From: Ilex aquifolium
Taxonomy: Eukaryota; Streptophyta; Magnoliopsida; Aquifoliales; Aquifoliaceae
Assembly (NCBI GenBank): GCA_951799425.1
Contig: OX637391.1
Location: 9,496,551 to 9,560,550 of the forward strand
Reading direction: 5' to 3'
Length of the DNA: 64,000 nucleotides
Shown here: positions 45,733 through 56,800 of the stretch, one piece after another
Numbering within the stretch: position 1 is the stretch's first letter
Layout of the letters: each line of letters begins with the position of its first letter
Position numbers and translations under genes: made by a program
The notes under the pieces: model-generated
Database searches by the model: none
What the model saw: the letters and a program-made list of their open reading frames with translations, nothing else
What the model was told of the DNA's origin: nothing

Positions 45733-48696
45733 CTAATTACTCTCACGGTCGTCATCCCCCTCCTCCTCCTCCTCGTCCTCAGCATCGTGCTCATCAGCAT
45801 CAGAACCTCCATCTCCATCAGCAGGTGCCTCAGTGGGCACGAAGCCTGAAAGGTCAATACCCGGGTAAGAAACAGAAATCCTTCCCCGGAGTTCCTTATA
45901 ACCGTCAATAAAAGCATCAGTAAGGCTATTCTCCAGAACCACCTCAGCCTGAGAAGCCTTCTCCTGAGCTGCCTTCACTTCTGCCTTTGCACTCACGCAG
46001 GCAGCCTCGCTGAGCATGGCCCTTGCTCGCATCTCTGCAAACCTCTCAAGATCCATCTCAGCTTTCTTCTGAGCTGCCTTCACCTCTGCCTCGGCTCTCA
46101 AGCAAGCAGCCTCACTGAGCATGATCCTCCTGCGGGTCTCTACAAGCTCAGTCTCTCTGAGCGCGTCCCTCTCACGGGTCGCCAACAGCTCAGCCTCAAG
46201 CTTGGTCGCCCTCCCACGGGCCTCTACAAGCTCTGTCTCTCTGAGCGCGTCCCTCTCACGGGTCGCCAACAGCTCAGCCTTAAGTTCAGCCGCCCTCTCA
46301 TGGGACGCCACTAGCTCAACCTGGGAAGTCCTGCCGGCAGCTTCAAGCTCAACAATCTTCTCCTGAGCAGCTAGAAGCTGCTTTGTTATAGTCTCATGAC
46401 TAATCTTCAGGTGGTTATAGAACTGGACCCTTGCGAGCAAACATACAGACGCGGTCGAAGCCTGGAGAAGAAATAAGATAGATGGATAACAAAATACATA
46501 AAGGCTGATCGAATAAAGGGAACTGCAGACCCATACCTGAGCCAGTCCTTCCAAGAATGTGTTGACAACTCCCTGAGTGCCTAGCATACTAATCTCATTA
46601 GCTTCGGGTGGAAATACGAATCTCCCAAGTTTTTCCCTGATAACTTGCGGATTGCCCAGCATGGGACCATTCTGAATCGGCGCCCTCGTAGAAGCCATCG
46701 CAGGAGGAGTGGATGAACAAGGGATAGAAGGCGATGCCAAAAAGGAAGATTCTAGAATAGGAGATGCAACGGGAGGAGTCTCCCCTTGAGTAGACACCAC
46801 CGTAGGAGAACCCCCAGGAGAGCACACCACAGGCGGAGTCGTTGAAGGAGTCACCTGAGGGGTATCACCCTTCCTCGCCACCTTAGAAGGAGGGGGACTC
46901 CTACTAGGATAGCGAGACGCTACCGTTGTTCTATTCGCTGCAAAAGCAAGGAAGGATTATTTAGATGAATAACACCAAGTAAAAGAGAAGGATGCATAAG
47001 AGATTCAGCACACCTTTTCTCTTCAAAGCAGAGGCACCAAATTTCGGGGAGGGAGCAACGGCCTTGGCATCCTTGGGCAATAGAGCACCCACATCTTTGG
47101 CAGGACAAGCCTTCACGGCCTCCAGCTTCCATGCTTGGTCCTTGGTGAGGACAGACATATCTGCAGAAGAATCGTGAGCATATATATATATAAAAAAAAA
47201 AAAAAGTAAATGCACGACGTACCGGGTCCTATAGCTGCACCCCATCGTATTGGTACCAAGGCCCTGTCGGCCTCAGCAGCCCACTCTCCACCAACAAAGA
47301 AGAAACGAGACTTCCAGCTGTGGCAATTGGAGCGTAAACCCGTAAGCACCGTACCACTTCTCGTGGTAAAATAATACCACCCTCTATTCGGAGCAGGGGT
47401 CTCGCTCAAGTTATAAGCTGCATAGAACTCCGCAGGAGAAACTTCTTCACAGTGCACCTTCCTCCACAATGCAAGAAAGCCCAACAAGACTCTCCAACCA
47501 TTAGGAGCCAACCGCCCCGGGGTCAAGGAAAAATAATGTAAAATGCCGCAAATAGGAGATGACATAGGGAATCTAAGCCCAGCCTCAAGCATCTCCTCAT
47601 AAACAACAATATCACCAGAGGAGTCGTCGCAAGCAAGCTCACCCGTCTCAGCCCGGCGACACAACACAGTCGGAGGAATATGATAAACAGAAGCAAGTCT
47701 CGAAATATCCTCACTCGATTTGAACAGACTAAGAAGTGTATTTACCTTGGACCCGCCAGCATCAGCTTTCACTCTGTCTTTGCGTTTCTCCTTTCGTGGC
47801 TGTAAGGATTGGCCTGAGTCAACACCTGAGAGGTCTCCAGACACACTTGGTGGAATCAAACTGTGATCACCAAAAGCTGCTCCTAAAACTTCCTTGTCGC
47901 CTGCAGTTTTCGACCCAGCACTTGGAGAGGTGCCTGACACTTTTTGTTTGCCTAAACGAGGCGACCCAGCACTTAGAGAGGTGCCTGACACTTTTTGTTC
48001 GCCCAAACGAGGCAACCCAGCGATTGGAGAGGTGTCTAGCCCTTCAATGTGGTGCAAAACAGCACTTTTGGCGCACAGATCAGCGCCTGGAGCAGCGCTC
48101 AGATCTGCCCCTGCACTGTCTTCGGCTCCCAGGCAGCCCCCAAGGGCGCCCATGCTGCTGCCCAGCCCTCCAGGCCGCTCCCTGACACCTCCAACTGAAG
48201 AAAGGTGGCTGTCCCGCGCAAAAACAGCGCCTCTGGCGCGCAGATCAGCGCCCAAAGTGGCGCGTAGATCAGCGCCTGCACAGTCTTCGGCGCCCAGGCA
48301 GCCCATAGGGGCACCCAGGCCACTGCCCAGCTCGCCCAGAAGATCTCCCTGCTCGCCTGCCACTGCTGCGCGCCCATGGGGTTGTTCGCCCACTGCTGCA
48401 CGCCCAAAGGGCTGCACGCCCAAGCTGTCTTGGACAGCCATTTCAGCGCCCAAAATGGCGCCTCCCTTCTTCCCCATGGCACGCACGACATCTTCAGACG
48501 GAGCAGCCCGCAGGAGCTGCTCGCCCGCTGCGTGGGCAGCAGCGCCTGGGGTCTGCCCGCCCCCTTCTTGCGCGCCTATGGCAGCGGCGGCCAGCGGGGC
48601 ACCTGCTCCTTCAATGCTCGCAGCTCCGTGACCTCCATAACCTCCTTTCTCCACCATTCCAATAGAGCTTTGCCCACCATCTTCCTCATTCGGCAT
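45733..48696 (-). CDS. Antisense gene of the Tat element, four exons, putative gypsy-type transposon protein
   Basis: Reading the minus strand I infer exons 48696-47223, 47160-47014, 46937-46537 and 46461-45733. The introns are 62, 76 and 75 nt, all with GT and AG ends, and the sum is 2,751 nt, or 917 codons with the stop. Codons split at the first two introns rejoin correctly. Exon 1 holds an alanine/glycine-rich head and a domain with YHIPPTVLCRRAETGELACD and NGWRVLLGFLALW, which I take to be the plant 'putative gypsy type transposon' domain (PF04195). Exon 4 is a long charged coiled coil (LLATRERDALRETELVE repeats) with an acidic tail. Such antisense ORFs are known in Tat elements; their function is unknown. 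A TATA box lies 124 bp upstream. No stop or shift was seen, unlike in gag-pol. Confidence 0.78.
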
Positions 48697-48819
48697 GGTC
48701 CCCTTGAATGCTACACCTAAAAGCTCTCTTTCAAAGCTTCTATGGAAAAGGGGAAAAGATTCAAGAATGGGCTCTTGTTTTCAAGATGGAAGAAATGGGT
48801 TGTGAAAGAAAGGAAGTTT

Positions 48820-48828
48820 CTATTTATA
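48820..48828 (-). promoter_or_regulatory. TATA box of the antisense gene
   Basis: TATAAATAG on the minus strand after CCTAGG, leaving room for a leader of about 95 nt before the ATG at 48696. It lies inside the element, 221 bp from the 3' LTR. Confidence 0.65.
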
Positions 48829-49037
48829 CCTAGGGTTTACAAAAGAGGAAAAAGCCCCAAATCAAGAACCAAGGGTTCTCTTAGAAACCCAGGTAAAAAA
48901 TAGAAAGAGTTGAGATGTTCAGTGAAGCTAAAAATACCTTGGGGGAAAAGAATCGTCTAGCAGAGGAAGACTCCACTACCAAGAACTCAAGATTCAAATA
49001 AATGTCCCCTTCACCAAGTTTCCTGGAACACGGGGCA

Positions 49038-49049
49038 TTGGGGGGCAAA
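49038..49049 (+). other. Polypurine tract of the Tat element
   Basis: TTGGGGGGCAAA directly before the 3' LTR. Confidence 0.75.
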
Positions 49050-49596
49050 TGATGGGCCAGGCCCAAAAGGCCCAAAATCATATTGAAGCCCAGTTGCAAT
49101 TAAAAGCCCAAACTTATGAAGACTCAGGCCCAAAGGTCAATTAAGTGCACCATAGAGCTGCCTCGGCTTAGCTACAAAGATCCAGAGAGCACCCTTACCC
49201 TCTCTACCACCTTGGAAGCAGTCAACTTGGACCGAGTCTTGTGGGGAGCTCCTCAACGGTCACACCCGTTGAGGAGAATCTGCAAGTTCCACCAGGAAAG
49301 TCAAATAGTTGCCGCTTAATAGCTCCACTCTGTTGGAGAATGACTATTAAAGGTAAGCTCCACCAACACTTGGGGGGCATCACCTTCTACAGAGCATAAA
49401 ACTCATCTTCCTCTCCAATCTGTAACACTCCGTTCACCGGAATCAATAAAATACCGGCAACTCTCTGCCATTCCAAAGTGGACGTAGGTCGAATTGACCG
49501 AACCACTATAAATCTCATTTTCCTTTACTTTGATTATTACTTTATTATCTAAATTACTTGACTAGTGGTGTGCAAAGTCGAATTTGTGCATCATCA
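49050..49596 (+). repeat. 3' LTR of the Tat element
   Basis: 547 bp, same length as the 5' LTR, about 20 differences. GATGA follows at 49597-49601. Confidence 0.92.
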
Positions 49597-49601
49597 GATG
49601 A

Positions 49602-50400
49602 TATTTAAATATTATTGACACCCTTTATCTTTAAGCTATTATTTCTAACAAAAAAAAAAAAAAATAGTCATCTAAAATATTAAAATTACCCTTACATAAA
49701 CTTAAACAATTTTTCGATATAAAATTTGAGACGATTAAACTTTATTTTTTTGTATATTAAAATTGGAGTTGATTAAAATTTATTTTTTTACATATTAAAA
49801 TTTGAGTCAATTAAAATTCAATTCGAACTAATTACATTTTATTTTTTTATGTATTAAAAATTGAGCATATTACAATTCCTCTTTTACGTATTAAAACTTA
49901 AGTCGATTTGAACTCTTCTTGAACTGTTTTCACCGATTAAAACTCGTTTCAAGTAGATTAAAACTTTATATTTTTTTATTTATTAAAATTCATGTCAATA
50001 AAAATTCGATTCAAGTTGATTAAAATTTGATTCGAGACGATTAAAAATAAATTTTAATTTGCTCAAATTGAAATTTTAATCGACTCAAATTTTAATACGT
50101 AAAACAATATAATTTTTAATCGACTCGAATTTTAATACGTAAAAATTAAATTTTAATTAACTCGAATTGAACTTTAATACGTAAAAAAATTTAGAAAATA
50201 AAAGAGATCTCATTGAAGATATGCATATTTAGAGGGAGCGTGGATGAAATTTTTCCTAAAATATATCATGGGCAATTTAGTAAAATTATATTCTAGTTAA
50301 ACATCTTTAATTTGATAGGGGTGTGAGTGAAAATTTAAAAAATAAAGAGGGCATCCTTAAAAATATAATAAACTAGAAGAGGTGTGGTTAAAATTTTTCC
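49602..50400. repeat. AT-rich array, related to 37200-37870
   Basis: Loose repeats of ATTAAAATTTGAGTCAATT type on both strands up to about 50190. No gene. Together with 37200-37870 it suggests the Tat element landed inside or next to this repeat. Confidence 0.5.
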
Positions 50401-51391
50401 CTAATTTATATGGATTTAGGCAGTACCAATGGTATAAGCACACCCCTTGCTCCACCATAACAAATGAGTTTGATAATAACATAAGGTCGCCCTATAGACC
50501 AATCCTATATTATATTGTTCTACACGTCCAAGAAAAGACTCGGAAATGAGATATTCCAAGCGACTTGTACTGCCAAAGGCATCCATGATTTCTATATGGG
50601 TAAATCCTCCGCAGAGGAGCTGTTTACAAACCACTTTGTATCTAATACAACGTCAATTTAGGAACACAAACAAACTTCCCTACTCACTCCAGCAAGGAGG
50701 GAAGTAATCCTACATCCTTCAAGAATTTCAGGCTAGGAGCCTCAATTGATTCATATCACAAATTCTCCGCAAAAGAGTCGGAGTCTAGCTCCGTCAGAAG
50801 AGGATTCAGTCTCCTCACCGAGATCTCAGTCAAAATCGTCAAAAGTTTCAGCTAGCTCATTCCCTTCACAATATAGAATAGTGTTATTACATACAATAAC
50901 TACGACAAATTCATCTCTAGTCCCTTCCGTTGTATAGAAAATGGAAGACGAAAATTAAGGTAGCCAATTAGTCAATTTCATAACAAAAGTAAGTATGAAA
51001 ACAATCACTTAGCTGCCAAAACATTACCACAGGACTCAAGTAAAATACAACTTTCCTGCTCTTAATAAAAAATCTCCTGGTCTAGGACATGTTAGTGTGT
51101 TAACTATCTCGCTACAAGGGTGCCAAGAGCTTCTGAAATATTGTCACATGATTAGTGTCAAGAACAATGGATTGCCTGTTACCCATACACCTCTTAACGT
51201 CTTCGTTTAATTAGTTAGGTGTCAAGAGCTGCCAACTAAATGCGTCTCTTACTGAAAAAATTACAAGCCACAATCGTGCGAGTGCACTTGAACCAGCTTT
51301 TTTCGGGGGTAAGATCACAGGCTCCTAGTTCGCCACACAGCATAGACTGCAGGCTCTAGCAGCTTATCCGGTTGCACACTGAACACGAAAA
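50401..51391. other. Downstream flank of the dihydrouridine synthase relic
   Basis: About 1 kb of moderate composition with no recognised coding region. By position it may include the 3' untranslated region of the gene to its right on the minus strand. A minus-strand open frame at 50416-50634 is not convincing. Confidence 0.4.
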
Positions 51392-52129
51392 TTAAGCCGC
51401 AATTCCATTTGCAGATACTCTCTCTACATGGCAGCCTTTCACATTAAGAGGTATCCTCACACCAAGTTCCCTAAGTTGACGAACCATACCATAGAGAAAT
51501 TCAAATGTAAGTTTAGATTGTGCATTGAGATTGTCTCTTACATGTGGATTTATCCTAAACCACTCTCCCAACAACTTGTGCACATGAGCTCGGATAATTC
51601 TCCATGGCACAGGATATTTCTCACAAAGCTTCAAATACTCCACCAATAGGTCAGCCTGGTCTAGTTTCCCGCCTTCTATGTTTTCTTGACCAATTAATCC
51701 CCATGCAGCAGTCCGAAATCCAGCAAAGAGAGCTGGATTCTCAAGAAGAGACTCTGCTGAAAGTATCCCATCAGCACCAGTCTCTTCCAAACAGTTCTGG
51801 ACATCATCCATGTGCCGAATATTCCCGTTAGCGAGGACCGGGATTCTGACAGCATTTTTAACAGCCTTGATGGTATTCCAGTTGGCCCGGAATTTCTTCC
51901 CATCTTTTTCATCTCTTTTTCGGCCATGCACTGCCAAAAGAGAACAACCAGCATCCTCCAACATTCGGGCATAATTTATTGTATCTTGCAAAGCTGGGAA
52001 TACTCGGATTTTGCATGACACAGGAACATTAAGGTTGTCAGCCAATTTTTCTACCCAAGACTTAACAAGTGGAAGTTTACCCATAAGGAAAGCCCCTAGT
52101 TTCCCCTCCTGGCAATACGCTGAGGGCAC
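51392..52129 (-). pseudogene. tRNA-dihydrouridine synthase (DUS1-like), 3' exon with a frameshift
   Basis: An exon starts after TGTGCAG at 52129 with the codons for CPQRIARRGN, the segment holding the catalytic cysteine of Dus enzymes. One base is then missing near 52097, and from GAFLMGKLPLVKSWVEKLAD about 235 codons stay open to a TAA at 51392. Conserved parts follow: SCKIRVFP (FMN and phosphate contacts), LLAVHGRKRDEKDG, PVLANGNIRH, ETGADGILSAESLLENPALF, then the C-terminal helical domain. The enzyme reduces uridine in the tRNA D-loop, in the family at positions 16/17. The 5' exons are not in the window; the 5' direction points into the Athila insertion at 52547. A young pseudogene, a truncated duplicate, or a sequencing error in a gene continuing past 64000 are all possible. 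Confidence 0.8.
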
Positions 52130-52541
52130 CTGCACATGAAGTCCACATAATAAAAATTGTGCTACTGAATTCATCACCCCGCCAAAAAAAAAAAATTATA
52201 ATCCGAAGTGCATTAAGGGTTGTTCTGCACACTGAACTACAATCATGTAAGCACTTTCTGATGCACCACCCAAGTTCGAAGGGAAACAAAAATCCAAGAA
52301 CACTACATAACTAACAGCTTTTTACAACATAATTGACAACTAAGCAATAATCGTGCAAGGTGGGGGGTGGAGGAAGGATGAACAACTAGCAGTACTGTCT
52401 AAATGCAAATCAATTGGAAACTAGTAATTAATGTGACAAGATTTGTCTACCATTTATAGCATTTGTCAGATTAGGTCAAAAGTGAACATTGTTAACCAAA
52501 GAATGCCAATGTTGATCTCGATATCAAGGCTCCACTCTAAG
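52130..52541. other. Intron-like DNA upstream of the dihydrouridine synthase exon
   Basis: No recognised exon. It ends at the target duplication ACAAG where the Athila element inserted; host sequence resumes at 63904. Confidence 0.5.
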
Positions 52542-52750
52542 ACAAGTGATTAAGGTCTAATAATCACATTTATTATTAGGAAAGATTGATTATTTAATTA
52601 TAAAAGTGTGATAAATATAAAAGTTTATCCAAGTTCGGATGCTATGCTATCAAATGTTGATTTGTGTTAATTTGCAGGACAAAAACATAATTTTGAAGAT
52701 AAATTATGGGAAGATGAAGCATAGCTCAAGGGAAAGCACACTGGAAAGCG

Positions 52751-52864
52751 CATCCGGACGGAAGAAGATTACGCGTCCGGACGCGAGTGTCAGAAAGGCG
52801 ATCAGTAGAAGAATAAACTCACTGGAAGTTGCGTCCGGACGGTTGAGGAACGTGCGTCCGGACG
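52751..52864. promoter_or_regulatory. CGTCCGGACG palindrome cluster in the 5' LTR
   Basis: Four copies in 114 bp, within 200 bp upstream of the LTR TATA box, mostly preceded by CTGGAA. The position upstream of a TATA box suggests protein-binding sites. Each copy holds CpG sites; the variants are mostly CpG to CpA or TpG changes. Confidence 0.6.
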
Positions 52865-52930
52865 CGTGTCAAGGATCCGCTGATGCCAGACTTAGAATTC
52901 TGACGAAAATCAATCTCTTTCCTAGGAAGT

Positions 52931-52938
52931 TATAAATA
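52931..52938 (+). promoter_or_regulatory. TATA box of the Athila LTR
   Basis: TATAAATA, conserved in the 3' LTR at 63209-63216. Confidence 0.7.
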
Positions 52939-53630
52939 CAAATTGAAGACCTTGTAAACCCTAACTTTGACTCACGAATTCTTTTAGTTTAGTTTGCAAT
53001 TCTTTTATCATGTCCGGCTAGAAGGTTAAGCTAGGGTTAGGAAAAACCTCTCAATGAAGTACGATATTATTATTGACTTTGTATTTAATGATTTATGATA
53101 TTGTGTTAATTTAATTTCTGATCTTTTAACAACGTTTTTATTCTGTAAAAACTCCTAAGTTGTTGTGTCACGTACATCAATTGCTTGAGTTTCCCTGCGA
53201 ATAAATAACTGGTTATTCCACGCTTGAAGTATTAGCATTATTTCATAAAATGATATGATTGATTGATTATTCAGGTTCCTGAATAATCCTTTGATTATAA
53301 CTTTTGGTTTCATCACTTGATTTGTTACTTGGATTAGCCGACATCTAATTCCTGTTTCAAATTAAGCCTTGAGTCTTTAATTATTACTGTATGAAATTGA
53401 GAGGGAGTACCTGATACTCTAGTATTTTTATTACTGTTTTAATTATTAGAATCAATTGTTTTCATTCAACAACTCTTCAAACAAACTTTTTCCTTTTAAG
53501 TTATTTGTTAGTATTCGTGTGATTGTTTTCTTGTTACAATTCCTTGTGGGATCGACCTCGGACTTTCGAGAATATATTACTCTGCTCAACCTACGCTTGG
53601 GTTTACAATTCTAAAGTTGAAGCAAGTTTT

Positions 53631-53648
53631 TGGCGCCGTTGCCGGGGA
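53631..53648 (+). other. Primer-binding site of the Athila-type element
   Basis: TGGCGCCGTTGCCGGGGA, six bases after the LTR; the family usually pairs this site with a tRNA-Asp 3' end. Confidence 0.85.
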
Positions 53649-53814
53649 GTTGAAAAACAAGGAGCCATAACATCTTTTGAGGTTTTCGGTATTTGCGATT
53701 CGTCGGAGAACCGGTAACTTCGTTCCAATTTCTTTTATTCTTATTTTATGGCAATTTATTTACTTTTTGTTATTTAGTTAGATTTCTGTTTTATTTATTT
53801 TGTTTAGTTGTTTT

Positions 53815-56800
53815 ATGAGCTCTTGGCATCGTGATTTGAGTGGTCGTTTAATAAGAGAAGATTTAGATACTCTGTTTGGAAATTTATTTGGTTCATCTGA
53901 TTTAAATTATTCTTTGCACACAATGGTTGCTAATCCTAACAATAATAGGCGGAATGAACTTCCCGAACATGAGGACCATATTGATAGAGTAAGCAATCAT
54001 GATGAGAACGATGTGGATAATTTGAATGCTAATCAGGGTAGGACTTTGCGTGAATATTTACAACCTGTACTACTCACTGAACCTTCATGTATTATTTTTT
54101 CATTGAATGCCATTAATTTTGTTTTCAAACCTGGCATGATTCAATTACTCCCAAAGTTCCTTGGTATAGGTGAAGAAAACCCATATTTACACATAAGAGA
54201 ATTTGAGGATGTATGTGCTACGTTCCATGACCAGAATGTTTCAATGGATATAGTCAGGCTGAAGCTATTTCCTTTTTCATTAAAGGAAAAAGCTAAAACT
54301 TGGTTATATTCATTAAGATCTAGGTCTATAGGTACATGGCAAGAGATGCAGAAACAATTTTTAAAGAAATTTTTTCCCACACATCGCACAAACTCTTTAA
54401 AAAGACAAATAATGAATTTTTCTCAAAAGGAGTCTGAAAACTTTTATTAAAGTTGGGAAAGATTTAAAGACCTTCTTGCATCTTGTCCACATCATGGTTA
54501 TGAGAGCTGGCGCGTGATAAGTTTCTTTTATGAGGGTTTAGGCCCACAGTTACGTCAATTTATTGAGATGATGTGTAATGGTGATTTTATGAATAAAGAA
54601 CCAGATGATGCTTTTGACTATTTAGATCAATTAGCAGAGAGTGCACAATCTTGGGACACTACATCTCAGGAACCACCTAAAGGTAAAACTGCACAATCAT
54701 CATCATCTAGTGGGGGTAAGTACCAGTTGAGGGAAGAAGATGACATTGGGGCTAGGATTGCCACCTTAGCTAGGAGGGTAGAAGCCATGGAATACAAAAG
54801 GGTTAATGAGGTTGACACGATACCTGTTGAAGAAGTTTGTAGCTTTTGTGAAATCCCTGGACACCCAGTTAAGCAGTGTCCAACATTGCCTGTTTTAAAG
54901 GAAGTTTTGCATGACCAAGCAAATGCTGCAAACAATTTTTCAAAACCTTACAATAATCCTTATTCAAATACATACAATCCGGGATGGAAGAATCATCCCA
55001 ATTTTAGTTGGAGGAATGAAAATCATGCATCACAACCACAACCAAATTCACAGGGTCAATTTTTTGTGAATGACACAGGCACTTCTAATACTGAGCATGA
55101 ACAGGTAAAGTCTATCACCACACTCCGTAGTGGGAAAGAAATTGATAAAACCATTCCTTCTAAAACTCAAAAATCTGAGAAAATTTCAAAACCTACGGAG
55201 AGTGATGATAAACTTAACCCCTCTGAAGTTAATGAGCCTGAGAAATATGTCCCTCCTGCACCATTCCCACAGAGATTGCTTACTTCTACCAAGCCTCATA
55301 TGCACAATGATATGTTAGAGATCTTTAAGTAGGTAAAAATCAATATTCCCTTGTTGGATGCCATTAAACAAATACCTTCTTATGCAAAGTTTTTGAAAGA
55401 ATTATGCACTGTCAAAAGGAAATTGAATGTGCAAAAGAAGGCATATCTGACTGAGCAGGTATCCTCCATCATACAGCATAACACTCCACCAAAATATAAA
55501 GACCCAGGTTGTCCTATTATTTCTTGTGTCATAGGCAACCACAGAATTGAACAGACTTTACTGGATCTTGGAGCTAGTGTGAACTTGCTCCCTTATTCAG
55601 TATATGAACAATTAGGGTTAGGTGAGTTAAAACTCACTTCGGTTACACTCCAATTAGCTGACAGATCAGTAAAAATACCGAGGGGTATGGTGGAGGATGT
55701 CTTAGTGCAGGTTGATAAATTTTATTTTCCCGTGAATTTTATAATTTTGGATACTCAACCTGTATTAAATGCTAATGCTCAAATTCCTGTTATTTTAGGC
55801 AGACCATTCCTAGCAACTTCAAATACTTTAATCAATTGCAGGAATTGTGTGATGAAATTAACTTTTGGGAATATGACATTAGAGCTCAATATTTTTCATG
55901 TGTGCAAACAACCAGGGAATGTTGATGAGGATGTGCACGAAGTTAATATGATTGAGTCTATTGTTCCAAGCAGAGTATATGATTCTTCTCTATTTGATCC
56001 ACTTGAAGCATGTTTGCTTGAACAATCTTCTATGATAGAAATAGATGAACATAATTCTGAAATTTCTGTTTCGACTGATTTGTTAAACTTTTCACAGGTA
56101 CTTGAAATGAAAGAATTGAGACAGAAATTTGAGGAGCTTCCACCAAGAATTGACCCACCAATCCCATCCAGTGATAAAGCTCCCAAGCTTGACCTCAAGC
56201 AGTTACCGGTTGAGTTAAAGTATGCATTCTTAGGAGATGATACAACTTATCCGGTAATAATTTCTTCTCAATTAAATTCAGCACAGGAAAGTATGTTATT
56301 ACAACTTCTTAGAGAGCATAAAAATGCAATTGACTGGACTTTAGCAGATATAAAAAGAATTAGTCCATTGGTTTGCACTCACAAGATTTATTTGGAAGAT
56401 AATGCTAAAACATCTAGGGAGATGCAACGTAGACTAAATCCACATATGAAAAAATTTGTAAAGAAGGAAGTGCTGAAATTGTTAGATATATGAATTATTT
56501 ACCCTATTGCAGACAACAAATGGGTAAGTCCCACACAGGTAGTTCCTAAGAAATCTGGAGTCACTGTAGTTGCTAATGAAAATAATGAACTTGTGCCAAC
56601 TAGGACAGTTACTGGTTGGAGAATGTGCATAGACTACAGGAAACTAAATTCTGTTACTAAAAAAGATCACTTCCTTTTGCCTTTCATGGATCAAATCTTA
56701 GAAATGGTGGCCTCACATTTTTATTATTGTTTTTTAGATGGTTAGGATATAACCAAATTGAAATTGCCCTAGAGGACTAAGAAAAAACCACATTTACTTG

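Larger units (their letters stand above)
39159..49596 (+). mobile_element. Complete Tat-lineage Ty3/Gypsy retrotransposon, 10,438 bp
   Basis: Both LTRs are 547 bp, begin TGA(C/T)GGG and end CATCA. The 5-bp target duplication GATGA flanks the element (39154-39158 and 49597-49601). The internal part holds a primer-binding site, a long gag-pol frame, an antisense gene and a polypurine tract. The second, extra RNase H after the first and an antisense gene downstream of pol are marks of the Tat lineage (Retand/Grande-like). The LTRs differ at about 20 of 547 positions by eye count, nearly all transitions, so it is fairly young. Confidence 0.92.
52547..53624 (+). repeat. 5' LTR of the Athila-type element
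   Basis: 1,078 bp. Four copies of the CGTCCGGACG palindrome (52751, 52774, 52832, 52855; the first with one mismatch) precede a TATAAATA at 52931-52938. Confidence 0.93.

Noticed and set aside
47894..48631. Plus-strand 245-codon frame opposite exon 1 of the antisense gene
   Set aside because: GC-rich shadow of the repeated GGCGCC segments; the minus-strand frame has the recognisable domain, splice sites and a TATA box.
50416..50634. Minus-strand 72-codon frame
   Set aside because: No recognisable domain or splice context; kept as unassigned flank.
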